From: Spirosoma endophyticum
GTDB lineage: Bacteria > Bacteroidota > Bacteroidia > Cytophagales > Spirosomataceae
Length of the DNA: 64,000 bases
Reading direction: 5' to 3'
NCBI RefSeq assembly: GCF_900112365.1
Contig: NZ_FOLQ01000003.1
Span: 372,001-436,000, forward strand
Shown: positions 35,873 through 43,749 of the stretch, one piece after another
Layout of the letters: every line of letters starts with the position of its first letter
Numbering within the stretch: position 1 is the stretch's first letter
Position numbers and translations under genes: made by a program
The notes under the pieces: generated by a model
What the model was told of the DNA's origin: nothing
Databases searched by the model: none
What the model saw: the letters and a program-made list of their open reading frames with translations, nothing else

Positions 35873-35978
35873 GACAAAGGTATCGAAATATAAAAACGAC
35901 CCTGTTTTGTGGCGTGAAGTGGTAGCGAGTTGGCGCTTAAAGGTAAAATACAGGCGGTCTACCCCCGATACCTTTGTC
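35873..35978. promoter_or_regulatory. Divergent promoter region with matching TACCTTTG boxes
   Basis: The 13-mer CGATACCTTTGTC occurs at 35966-35978 on the + strand and as its exact complement at 35873-35885, so each divergent gene has the same TACCTTTG (-7 type TAnnTTTG) box facing it. The AraC gene begins 4 nt after its box and the NTF2-like gene 13 nt after its box. No clear -33 TTTG is seen for either. Confidence 0.5.
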
Positions 35979-35989
35979 AAAAAAACGCC

Positions 35990-36511
35990 ATGAAAACAAT
36001 TGCAATCGCCTTACTGCTAGCCCTGAGCCATTCCGCGGTTCCTCAGCCAGCCCATGAGAAGACAAACAAATCAGTACGTCAGGAAACCACTAAACAAGCA
36101 AACACGAAAACTATGGAAACGCAATCAATGCAGGTCGTCAGTGAGTTTTTAACCGCCGTTCAACAGGGAAATCAGGTTAAACTAGGGTCGCTCATTCACC
36201 CGAATATTGAGTGGAGCCAACCCGGAAACAACCGCTTTTCAGGCACGAAGAAATCGAGCGGTGAGGTGTTTCAGATGGTTGGCGGCATGTTTGCTGCCTC
36301 CGAAAATTCACTGGCCTTAACTGACATCAAAGTACTCACAGCGAACGGAAACAGCGTCGCCTGCCTGGTCCACTGGAAAGCGGTTCAGCCTAACGGCGGT
36401 ATGCTGGATGTGGACAACATCGATGTTTACACCGTAGAAAACGACCAGATCGTGAAGGTAAAAGTATACTCCGCTGACCTAGCGCAGGAAGATAATTTCT
36501 GGCTGAAATAG
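35990..36511 (+). CDS. NTF2-like (SnoaL-type) exported protein
   Basis: This is 173 aa from ATG 35990, chosen over an in-frame upstream start at 35930 because it begins with a clean signal peptide (MKTIAIALLLALSHSAVPQP). Residues about 45-173 form an NTF2-like alpha+beta barrel: VVSEFLTAVQQGNQVKLGSLI, the NIEWSQPGNNRFSG segment, and the C-terminal VDNIDVYTVENDQIVKVKVY. Such proteins are diverse small-molecule-binding or isomerase-like proteins. Divergent from an AraC regulator that may control it. Function unknown. Confidence 0.8.
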   Translation: MKTIAIALLLALSHSAVPQPAHEKTNKSVRQETTKQANTKTMETQSMQVVSEFLTAVQQGNQVKLGSLIHPNIEWSQPGNNRFSGTKKSSGEVFQMVGGMFAASENSLALTDIKVLTANGNSVACLVHWKAVQPNGGMLDVDNIDVYTVENDQIVKVKVYSADLAQEDNFWLK

Positions 36512-36527
36512 ACGTGACGTAGCGATG

Positions 36528-36566
36528 TATAGAAATCCCCAACCAAAATGATCGGGGATTTCTATA
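36528..36566. terminator. Bidirectional terminator between NTF2-like gene and rnhB
   Basis: A 13-bp perfect stem TATAGAAATCCCC/GGGGATTTCTATA has a 13-nt loop. The right arm overlaps the rnhB stop codon, so the two convergent genes share it. Confidence 0.75.
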
Positions 36567-37137
36567 ATAGTCGAAAACTCATTCGATGATATTTTGTCGG
36601 GCCAAATTCCCGGATGGCTGCCCGGTGGATTGGTGTTGGATAGCCCACATTCTTTGCCCAGCCATAAGCTGGAAATTCCTGGCTGAGTCGCTCCATCAAA
36701 TCGTCACGGTACGTTTTGGCCAATACTGACGCTGCGGCAATGGAGAGAAAATTAGCATCGCCCTTGATGATGCAGGTGTGCGGAATCATGGGGTACGTCA
36801 CAAAGCGATTGCCGTCGACTAGTAAGTGCTCCGGCTTAATGGTTAGTGCGTCTACGGCCCGATGCATCGCCAGAAAACTGGCTTTCAGGATATTAATCCG
36901 GTCAATATCTTCATGCGAGACTTCGGCTACCGCCCACGCCAGCGCATCGCGCTCAATATCTTTTTTTAATAATTCTCGCTGACGATGAGAAAGTTGCTTT
37001 GAGTCGTTCAGGATTGGATGTGTGTAGTCACTCGGCAGAATAACCGCTGCAGCCACGACAGGTCCAGCCAGGCAGCCCCGTCCAACTTCATCCAGGCCCG
37101 CTTCAAGGACATCGGCGTTGTAATAAGAACGTAGCAT
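36562..37137 (-). CDS. rnhB: Ribonuclease HII
   Basis: A 191-aa protein with the RNase HII signature GLDEVGRGCLAGPVVAAAVI (catalytic Asp-Glu). A further acidic residue lies in LLVDGNRF and another in AKTYRDDLM. It removes RNA from RNA/DNA hybrids and single ribonucleotides from DNA in the cytoplasm. Convergent with the NTF2-like gene and monocistronic by appearance. The 107-nt gap upstream carries a purine/pyrimidine-rich hairpin. Confidence 0.97.
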   Translation of the reverse strand: MLRSYYNADVLEAGLDEVGRGCLAGPVVAAAVILPSDYTHPILNDSKQLSHRQRELLKKDIERDALAWAVAEVSHEDIDRINILKASFLAMHRAVDALTIKPEHLLVDGNRFVTYPMIPHTCIIKGDANFLSIAAASVLAKTYRDDLMERLSQEFPAYGWAKNVGYPTPIHRAAIREFGPTKYHRMSFRLL

Positions 37138-37144
37138 TTGTTAG

Positions 37145-37239
37145 AGGGCCGAAGGAGGATAGGGACGAGAGGGAGAAAAGGACAAGGGAGAGAGGGTAGT
37201 GGTTCATTTTTTCTTTTCATCTCTCGTCCCCTTTCTCTC
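37145..37239. repeat. Purine/pyrimidine low-complexity palindrome
   Basis: GGGACGAGAG in the first half and CTCTCGTCCC in the second half are exact complements, with further GAGAGG/CTCTC complementarity around them. It fills the gap between rnhB and the VWA gene, both on the - strand. Confidence 0.55.
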
Positions 37240-37244
37240 TTTTA

Positions 37245-38330
37245 TCAGTCTTCCAATACGTTTCCAAAAATTGTATTTTTCAAAAATAGAGCAAATAACA
37301 GGAACGAGATGGCCCAGTAAAGATAAATTCGATAATAGTCCTGCACATCCTCGTAAACCCGAACGCGAACGGGTGATTTTTCCAGCTTACTAATTTGGGC
37401 AAACACGGCCCGCAGTCGGCGGGTATCGGTTGCCCGGAAGAAACTACCATTGCCGATGGTTGCAATGGTTTTCAGAATACCTTCGTCGACCGTACCAGCT
37501 TGCGCTGTTGACGCGCTGATTCGGCCAACGGCAATCGTATAGATTCGAATGTTGAAAATTTTGGCTAACCGGGCGGCTGTAACCGGGTCTATGTTGCCAG
37601 CCGTATTGTCGCCGTCACTCAGTAGGATAATAACTTTACTACGTGCCTGCTGCCGTTGTGCGGCTTCCTGCCGGGTTGTATCGGTCGTTGAATTAGATCG
37701 GTCGCGCATCCGGTTAATACAGCGGGCCAGTGCATCGCCAATGGCCGTACCAGAGGTGCGGATCATTCGATCATTGAGATCGCTGAGGTATTGCTTCACC
37801 AGTCCATAGTCTGTAGTGAGCGGACAAAGTGAAAACGCTTCACCCGCGAAAACGACCAGGCCAATACGGTCGTTTTGACGACCATTTACAAAAGTTTGTG
37901 CTACCCGACGAGCCGCAGCCAGTCGAGTAGGCGGCAAATCGGTATCGCTCATGGATTCTGATACATCGATAGCCATCATAATATCAATGCCTTCCGACTG
38001 CTCATCACGTTGTTCACGCACAATCTGCGGTCGGGCCAGAGCCACTAATACCAGCGTAACACCCGCGAATACACTAATTGGCAAGAGGTAACGTAATGAA
38101 CTAAGCAGCGAACGGGTCGTCTGAACACGAATTTCCTTGCCGCGAGCGCGGGGCAAATTGAGTTGTCCCAGCGACATATTTAAGCGCTGCGTTGCGTTGC
38201 GGTGGAGGTAATAACGGATTGAAAACAGCAATAGAATCGCTGGAATCAACGACAGGGCCAGCGGATTCGCAATGTGAAATTGCTGCCACTGCGCCGGACT
38301 GAACCAATGAAGTGAATACCAGGGTTCCAT
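37245..38330 (-). CDS. Membrane-anchored VWA-domain protein, BatA-like
   Basis: A 361-aa protein with transmembrane helices near residues 25-40 and 75-95, a von Willebrand factor A domain with intact MIDAS residues (MAIDVSESMSD; later GTAIGDALARCI and LLSDGDNTAGN), and a C-terminal transmembrane helix (YLYWAISFLLFALFL). This layout is that of BatA, part of the Bat proteins linked to stress tolerance and cell envelope upkeep. It is third in an operon after DUF58 and a Pro/Gln-repeat protein. No MoxR ATPase gene is in the cluster. Confidence 0.85.
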   Translation of the reverse strand: MEPWYSLHWFSPAQWQQFHIANPLALSLIPAILLLFSIRYYLHRNATQRLNMSLGQLNLPRARGKEIRVQTTRSLLSSLRYLLPISVFAGVTLVLVALARPQIVREQRDEQSEGIDIMMAIDVSESMSDTDLPPTRLAAARRVAQTFVNGRQNDRIGLVVFAGEAFSLCPLTTDYGLVKQYLSDLNDRMIRTSGTAIGDALARCINRMRDRSNSTTDTTRQEAAQRQQARSKVIILLSDGDNTAGNIDPVTAARLAKIFNIRIYTIAVGRISASTAQAGTVDEGILKTIATIGNGSFFRATDTRRLRAVFAQISKLEKSPVRVRVYEDVQDYYRIYLYWAISFLLFALFLKNTIFGNVLED

Positions 38331-38334
38331 TCGA

Positions 38335-39417
38335 TCAGGAGTAAGAAGAGTGTTCGGCTGAATCGGGTTCCTGGGTGTTCGCTACATTCTGATCAACCAA
38401 TCCCTGTAATTTGGTCCGTCGATCGTGGTAGGTTTGCGTAGCTATGTCACTCAGCGCCTGCAAGGCAAGCTGCGATTGTGGAGAAAAGGTGCCTCCGTAA
38501 ATCATCCGATCGGCTTCACGTAGCGCATCGGCGATGCGTTCGTTGTTCATACGCTCGGCTATTTCGGGGGTCGTTAGGGATGTGTAAGGCTGTAAATCAA
38601 GTTTTTCTAAATACGTTTTCCATAGCACAACCGCCTGGTTGGCTGTTTCTGACGCCGTAAACGAATTGAGTCGCTGGCTAAGCCGATTGTAGTCACGCAG
38701 GAAGCGGGTGTGCCGCCTATTGAGCTGGTACAGCCGCCATAACCGCCTGATTGCCCGGCCAAACAATCCGTAGAGAAGTAGGGCAATAAGACTGATCACC
38801 AGTAAGCCAGTTGCCAGCACTGAGTAATTGAATTGTTGTTGTAAAGGAGCTAGATCGGTTTCTGTATCTAGTGTAAGCGACTGAGAACTGGTTATTAGGC
38901 TACGTATTGGTGGGAGTTTCGAGTGTAGAAAGACTGTGTCAATACCTGTCCATTGAACCGTGCAGTCGGCATCGTTGATAATCCGGATGGGCACACGTAG
39001 CAATTGAATTGAATCCGTCTCGAAGGATACCAGCGTATAAACGGCACTATCGCGACTGACAGCGTTATAGCCGCTACCCGTCGTCTGTGTGGCAAAAACC
39101 GCCACGTTCTGCACCTTGTATGGAGCGAAATTTCGGGCTGTATCAGGGAATAAAACGTCGATTATCGGTGAATGTCGATACGTCAGCGCGTACTGAAAGG
39201 GGCGGCCAATCTCGATACTATCTGTCAGAAAATGTCCCCACAATCTCCATTGCCACAATGGAGATTGCCGCAATGGAGATTGCCGCAATGGAGATTGTCG
39301 CAAGGTAGCCTGACGTAGTGCAGACTGAATCTGTGCGGGTTGACGGATCGGTTGCGCCCAGCCTGCACCGGTCAAAAGCCAAAAGCCAATAAAGAGATAC
39401 GTGCAGACTACATTCAT
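38335..39417 (-). CDS. Exported membrane protein of the Bat-like operon (BatD/DUF4381-like position)
   Basis: A 360-aa protein with an N-terminal signal ending GWAQ and a short repeat SPLRQ x2 plus SPLWQ at about residues 41-56. A beta-rich periplasmic part to about residue 190 is followed by one transmembrane helix at about 200-220 (VLATGLLVISLIALLLYGLFG), then a basic, helical cytoplasmic tail. It overlaps the DUF58 gene by 4 nt (ATGA) and ends 4 nt before the VWA gene, so the three are translationally coupled. The repeat comes from three 15-bp units in the DNA. The role is inferred from position. Confidence 0.65.
   Translation of the reverse strand: MNVVCTYLFIGFWLLTGAGWAQPIRQPAQIQSALRQATLRQSPLRQSPLRQSPLWQWRLWGHFLTDSIEIGRPFQYALTYRHSPIIDVLFPDTARNFAPYKVQNVAVFATQTTGSGYNAVSRDSAVYTLVSFETDSIQLLRVPIRIINDADCTVQWTGIDTVFLHSKLPPIRSLITSSQSLTLDTETDLAPLQQQFNYSVLATGLLVISLIALLLYGLFGRAIRRLWRLYQLNRRHTRFLRDYNRLSQRLNSFTASETANQAVVLWKTYLEKLDLQPYTSLTTPEIAERMNNERIADALREADRMIYGGTFSPQSQLALQALSDIATQTYHDRRTKLQGLVDQNVANTQEPDSAEHSSYS
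39251..39310. repeat. 15-bp tandem repeat inside a coding region
   Basis: Three near-identical units TGCCRCAATGGAGAT (39251-39265, 39266-39280, 39281-39295) are followed by a decayed fourth (39296-39310). The preceding CAATCTCCAT (39241-39250) is the complement of ATGGAGATTG in the units, so a hairpin can also form. In the protein they encode the SPLRQ repeats. The repeat is in frame, so unit-number changes would not break the gene. Confidence 0.9.
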
Positions 39418-40280
39418 TGATACTTTCTCACCCTGAACAATTCAACGAGTTTCGGTACAAAATCTTCCTGCGAGTCCAGCGCAATGTAACTCGCATTGAA
39501 CTGCTTGCAAAGTCGCTCCAGCCGGGTCTGGTTCTGGTGGAACGTATCGTGCAGCCCCTTCCGAAACGAGGCCGAAGACGTATTGACCCAAACCGTCCGT
39601 CCCGTCTCGGTATCATGTACGGGAATGATCCCCAGTTTAGGCAGTTTTACCTCCCGCTGATCATACAGATGAATAACGACCAAATCATGTTTTTTCGCCA
39701 AAGCCTTTAGGTTGTGTTCATAACTCAGGTCAATGAAATCAGAAAGCAGAATCACCACGCTTCGACGCTTGAGGACATTGAGCGTAAACAGTAATGCATC
39801 GGCAATGCTTGTTCGGGTCGATTCGGGCTGTAGTTTATAGAGGTTCATAATCAGTTGATAACCTGTTTTCAGGCCGTTGGCTGGTTTCAGGTAGCGCTCC
39901 TTCTGATCCGAGAAGCAATACATGCCTACGTAATTGGCCTCACGGATGGCTGAGAGCGCCAATACCCCACATACTTCTTTTGTCGCGTCCAGTTTGTCGC
40001 GATGGCGTGGCCCAACCTGCTGGGATGCGCTGACGTCCACCACGAAGAAAACAGTCTGATCTTTCTCTTCCCGAAATACTTTTACAAACGTACCGTGGCC
40101 TTTCGATGATACGTTCCAATCAATAGCCCGCACATCATCACCATATTGATAAGTCCGCAAGTCACTGAATTCCAGGCCTGTTCCTTTGAAAATGGACCGA
40201 AAGCTACCGCGCATCTGCGAGTTGACGGCCTTTCGTATGCGAATATCGAAATTACGGAGCTTAGCTAAGAACTCGTCCAT
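39414..40280 (-). CDS. DUF58 domain-containing protein (VWA-like, Bat operon)
   Basis: A 288-aa cytoplasmic protein with the DUF58 core LEFSDLRTYQYGDDVRAIDW and an adjacent VWA-like DVSAS site (VFFVVDVSASQQ). Proteins of this family are usually encoded after a MoxR ATPase and before VWA proteins; here the MoxR gene is missing and DUF58 is first in the operon. A TAGCTTTG box (complement at 40344-40351) upstream may be its -7 element. Confidence 0.92.
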   Translation of the reverse strand: MDEFLAKLRNFDIRIRKAVNSQMRGSFRSIFKGTGLEFSDLRTYQYGDDVRAIDWNVSSKGHGTFVKVFREEKDQTVFFVVDVSASQQVGPRHRDKLDATKEVCGVLALSAIREANYVGMYCFSDQKERYLKPANGLKTGYQLIMNLYKLQPESTRTSIADALLFTLNVLKRRSVVILLSDFIDLSYEHNLKALAKKHDLVVIHLYDQREVKLPKLGIIPVHDTETGRTVWVNTSSASFRKGLHDTFHQNQTRLERLCKQFNASYIALDSQEDFVPKLVELFRVRKYQ

Positions 40281-40363
40281 ACGAAACAGGCGTTATACTA
40301 TTTTAACAAGCAATCCCGAACTTTGCCAACAGGGATTAGCTTACAAAGCTATCATTTAAACGT

Positions 40364-40747
40364 ATGCACTGGAACCGATTTCAATCTCATCTATGGTGTC
40401 TGCTGATAAGTGGCTGGCTGATGGCAGCCTGCACGGCTCCAGAAGATGAACGACCGGATAACCTGATTGCTCAAGACAAAATGATTGATATTCTGACGGA
40501 AGTCCACATCGCAGAATCTCAGGTCAGCCGCTTGAGTTTGGGCTCGCTTGACTCGTCGAACATTGCGTATAAACATCTGGAAAATCAGATTTTTCGAAAA
40601 TTTGCGGTGGATACGGCAATGTATCGAAAGAGCTATATTTTCTATTCATCGCATCCGAGCGATATGGAGGCTATTTATAAGCAGGTTACCGAGCGATTAA
40701 AGCAACGTGCTGATACGACAAAATCGAAGCAACCGAAAAAATCATGA
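40364..40747 (+). CDS. DUF4296 lipoprotein
   Basis: A 127-aa predicted lipoprotein (lipobox LMAAC, Cys23). It contains the DUF4296 pattern: DKMIDILTEVHIAESQ, then NIAYKHLENQIFRKFAVD and YKSYIFYSSHP-like segments ending YKQVTERLKQ. DUF4296 is a small Bacteroidota-specific family of unknown function. It overlaps the protoporphyrinogen oxidase gene by 4 nt (ATGA), so the two are coupled. It is divergent from the DUF58 operon. Confidence 0.88.
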   Translation: MHWNRFQSHLWCLLISGWLMAACTAPEDERPDNLIAQDKMIDILTEVHIAESQVSRLSLGSLDSSNIAYKHLENQIFRKFAVDTAMYRKSYIFYSSHPSDMEAIYKQVTERLKQRADTTKSKQPKKS

Positions 40748-42087
40748 CAATCGGTATTATCGGTGCGGGGATTTCCGGCCTGACGCTAGCCTACGAACTG
40801 CAGAAACGCGGTATCGAATACCATATTTGGGAAGCCGCTGATCAGGCAGGAGGTTATATCCAGTCTCGTCGGGAAGTGGCCGAAGGAGGAAGTTACCTGC
40901 GCGAACTGGGACCAAATTCCTTACTTGGCGATGCTGATTTATTACGTTGGCTTGACGAACTCGGCTTAACGCCTGACCTGACATTTAGCAAACCGGTGAG
41001 TAAAGTCCGTTACATTTTCCGGAATGGACAGTATCAGCAATTACCATCCGGGCCACCTTCCTTGTTGTTTGGTAGTTTTTTTAGCTGGAAAACGAAATGG
41101 GCCATCTTTCAGGAACGTAACAACAAAACGGTGTCGCCCGAAAACGAAACGTTAGCGCAATTTTTTCGGCGTCGATTTTCGGACGAGATTGTCGATTCGG
41201 CTTTAGGGCCGTTTGTCGCTGGAATTTATGCGGGTGATCCTGAACAACTGCTTGTTTCTGAGACATTTCCGTCATTGCTTGAGTACGAGAAAGACTATGG
41301 TTCTGTGCTACGTGGTCTGATAAAAAACCAGTCGAAAACAGGCCGCCGGCAATCCTTTAGTTTTCGGGATGGCATGCAGATGTTGCCCAATGCGTTAGCT
41401 GTCAAACTCAAAAACCTGTCGCTTAGTAGTCCGGTTAAACGTATCGTCAAAATTGCTGACGGCTGGCAAGTTGAAACGGCAACTGGCACGCAAACAGTTA
41501 ATATGCTCGTGTTGACCACCGGCACCGACGTAACAACTCGTCTCGTGGAGCCTACTTATCCTGTCTTCGCAAAGGCGCTGCGTAATGTTACCTATCCGCC
41601 CATGACCGCTATCCATTCAGTATACAAGCGGGCTGATGTCCGGCATCCGCTGGATGGGTTTGGTGGCCTTAATCCGAAAAGTGAAAAGCGTTTTTCCAGT
41701 GGTCATATCTGGAATAGTTCGGTATTTGACGGGCGTTGTCCTGAAGATGAAGTTTTACTGACCACGATGGTTGGCGGCCAAATGAATCCTGCTAATGCCC
41801 AACTGCCCGACGATGTTATCTTTCGCAATGTACATCAGGAGTTAGTGGACAGCTTCGGGATAAGAGCTAGCAAGCCTGTTTTTCGCGCTATTCAGCGATG
41901 GGAGCGCGCTATTCCGCAGTATGATGCAGCTATTGTTGCTGTTAAACAACCGGTTAAGGTCGCAGAAGCCGACAATTTATTTGTGTGTGCTAACTGGTAC
42001 GGAGGCATTTCATTGTCTGACTGTATTCGTAAAGCCCGCGAGCTGGCTGAGCAATTAGCGGGTAAAGCAGGAATTAACAATTTTTAA
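40744..42087 (+). CDS. hemG: Protoporphyrinogen oxidase (oxygen-dependent, HemY-type)
   Basis: A 447-aa FAD enzyme starting IGIIGAGISGLTLAYELQKRG, with the second FAD segment EAADQAGGYIQS. It has the family segment ARELGPNSLL-like near residue 57 (RELGPNSLLGD) and a C-terminal NLFVCANWYGGISLSDCIRKA. It oxidises protoporphyrinogen IX to protoporphyrin IX in haem synthesis. Naming of this family varies (hemG/hemY). It overlaps the DUF4296 gene by 4 nt and is followed by a glycosyltransferase gene after 72 nt. Confidence 0.92.
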   Translation: MTIGIIGAGISGLTLAYELQKRGIEYHIWEAADQAGGYIQSRREVAEGGSYLRELGPNSLLGDADLLRWLDELGLTPDLTFSKPVSKVRYIFRNGQYQQLPSGPPSLLFGSFFSWKTKWAIFQERNNKTVSPENETLAQFFRRRFSDEIVDSALGPFVAGIYAGDPEQLLVSETFPSLLEYEKDYGSVLRGLIKNQSKTGRRQSFSFRDGMQMLPNALAVKLKNLSLSSPVKRIVKIADGWQVETATGTQTVNMLVLTTGTDVTTRLVEPTYPVFAKALRNVTYPPMTAIHSVYKRADVRHPLDGFGGLNPKSEKRFSSGHIWNSSVFDGRCPEDEVLLTTMVGGQMNPANAQLPDDVIFRNVHQELVDSFGIRASKPVFRAIQRWERAIPQYDAAIVAVKQPVKVAEADNLFVCANWYGGISLSDCIRKARELAEQLAGKAGINNF

Positions 42088-42159
42088 TGATTATTTTGTG
42101 CAGAAAACGAGGGGTTTGCAGTTATAGGAACAACTCCCCTTATAACCCATTCAGTACCT

Positions 42160-42960
42160 GTGAAAGAGCGCTTAGTCGTTATTCCTACATACAATGAGAT
42201 TGAGAATATCGAAACAATAATCCGAAAGACGTTTAGCCTGCCGGAGCCATTTGATATTCTTATCGTAGACGACGGCTCTCCCGACGGTACTGCTCAGCGC
42301 GTCCGTGATTTACAGGAAGAATTTCCACCTAACGGGCCTTCTTTGCGACTCAATCTGCTCGAACGACGCGGGAAGCTGGGCTTAGGAACGGCTTATATTG
42401 ACGGGTTCAAATGGGCTTTGTCGCGCGGTTATCAGTTTCTATTTGAAATGGATGCCGATTTTTCTCATAACCCCGAGGACTTGATCAAACTTTATCATGC
42501 CTGTGCTGACGAAGGCGCTACTCGAGCCGATGTTGCTGTTGGATCACGTTATATTAAGGGAGTTAACGTAGTGAACTGGCCAATGAGCCGCGTATTGATG
42601 TCGTACTTTGCGGGCGTATACGTTCGGTTTATTACGGGGATGTCCATCATGGACCCAACCGCAGGATTCATTTGCTACCGGGCTGAAGTACTGGAAGTTA
42701 TTTTGCATAATCCCATAAAATTCGTGGGTTATGCGTTTCAGATTGAGATGAAATTTACGTGCTGGAAATACGGCTTCCGTATTCGCGAAGTGCCCATTAT
42801 TTTCACTGACCGCACGAAAGGCGTCTCAAAAATGTCGTCAAAGATTTTTAAAGAAGCCGTATTTGGTGTGCTGCAAATGAAAATCAGCAGCTTTTTCCGG
42901 CACTATATCCCGCGCCGGGAGACTCCGGCAAAGGCCGAAGAATCAATGAAGGCTTTCTAA
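42160..42960 (+). CDS. Polyprenol-phosphate mannosyltransferase-like GT2 (DPM1-type)
   Basis: A 266-aa glycosyltransferase family 2 protein starting at GTG 42160. Motifs include VIPTYNEIENIETII, the nucleotide-sugar DDGSPDGT and the metal-binding MDADFSHNPEDL. The C-terminal segment FTDRTKGVSKMSSKIFKEA matches the single-domain dolichol-phosphate mannose synthase type. No transmembrane helix is obvious, so it is probably membrane-associated. It likely makes a polyprenyl-phosphate sugar donor for envelope glycans or glycoproteins. Confidence 0.88.
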   Translation: MKERLVVIPTYNEIENIETIIRKTFSLPEPFDILIVDDGSPDGTAQRVRDLQEEFPPNGPSLRLNLLERRGKLGLGTAYIDGFKWALSRGYQFLFEMDADFSHNPEDLIKLYHACADEGATRADVAVGSRYIKGVNVVNWPMSRVLMSYFAGVYVRFITGMSIMDPTAGFICYRAEVLEVILHNPIKFVGYAFQIEMKFTCWKYGFRIREVPIIFTDRTKGVSKMSSKIFKEAVFGVLQMKISSFFRHYIPRRETPAKAEESMKAF

Positions 42961-42986
42961 AAAGCTGTCTGAATCTCTTTTGTAAT

Positions 42987-43331
42987 TTACTTGCTTTTGC
43001 TGGTATGCGCATGGTTGATTTCCCGAACCATGTTCATTAAACGTTTCCAGCATCGGCCAATCGTTTTTTTGTCCTGAACCTTTGGCGTTGTTGATGTAGC
43101 TGTGACTACGGGCTCAGGCTTGGCTGTTGTGTTACGCGCTAATGCTGGGCTCTTTGTCAAACTGCCAGATGACGTTCTCGACGATACGGTTACTTCCTGA
43201 CTAGATTTTGGCACTGTAGGGACCGTATTCTGCAACGGCATTGCCATAGTTGCCGATGATACGAATAAACCGGTAGTCAGTAATGAAGGGACTAGGAAGC
43301 CCATAGCTTTATTGATCGGCATATTTCTCAT
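42987..43331 (-). CDS. Small exported protein, unknown function
   Basis: A 114-aa protein with an N-terminal signal-like segment (FLVPSLLTTGLFVSSATMAM), a Ser/Thr/Pro-rich low-complexity middle (about 36-85), and a basic C-terminus (IGRCWKRLMNMVREINHAH). No domain is recognised. It stands alone between converging and diverging genes. It may be an exported peptide or a spurious frame; the signal peptide favours a gene. Confidence 0.5.
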   Translation of the reverse strand: MRNMPINKAMGFLVPSLLTTGLFVSSATMAMPLQNTVPTVPKSSQEVTVSSRTSSGSLTKSPALARNTTAKPEPVVTATSTTPKVQDKKTIGRCWKRLMNMVREINHAHTSKSK

Positions 43332-43749
43332 GAGTAGTTTCTAAAGAGTCAACCAGTGCTTCATTATCATCTTTTCATTGATACATGAACCACTGGTCGG
43401 AAGATAACGCAAATTAGTATTATTGAAATATATAATTGTATTGAAATATTTTATTGAACAAAAATTTTCGCACAAGTCGGCAATTGAGATGGTGATTTTT
43501 TAGAAGATTATACGGTACTGTTAACGTTTATGCCTAAATCATATTGTTAAGTGTTCTTACCACCGAACAATTAGTAGTTTATTTTGAAAATGGATTATAA
43601 ATATATGAATAAAAAAATGATAAATCGTTTCTGTATAGTTTGGTAGAGATTAATAGGTCAAAATAATCCCTTAACTAAGTTCTCCTATAGTTCGGTGCGT
43701 TAACGCCCACAGGAAACTGTTATCTTTGCCAGATCGTTTGTAAAAGACT
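43332..43749. other. AT-rich intergenic region before ffh
   Basis: About 418 nt without a supported gene. An ACCAGTG/CACTGGT inverted repeat lies near 43353-43395, and ATTGAAATAT occurs twice near 43422 and 43439. The last part carries the ffh promoter box. No RNA gene is recognised. Confidence 0.55.
43721..43728 (+). promoter_or_regulatory. -7 promoter box TATCTTTG of ffh
   Basis: TATCTTTG matches the Bacteroidota TAnnTTTG -7 consensus and lies 21 nt before the ffh ATG. No good TTTG -33 box is seen at normal spacing. Confidence 0.5.

Noticed and set aside
39241-39310. CRISPR array
   Set aside because: The 15-bp units are directly adjacent with no spacers and lie inside a gene, so it is a simple tandem repeat.
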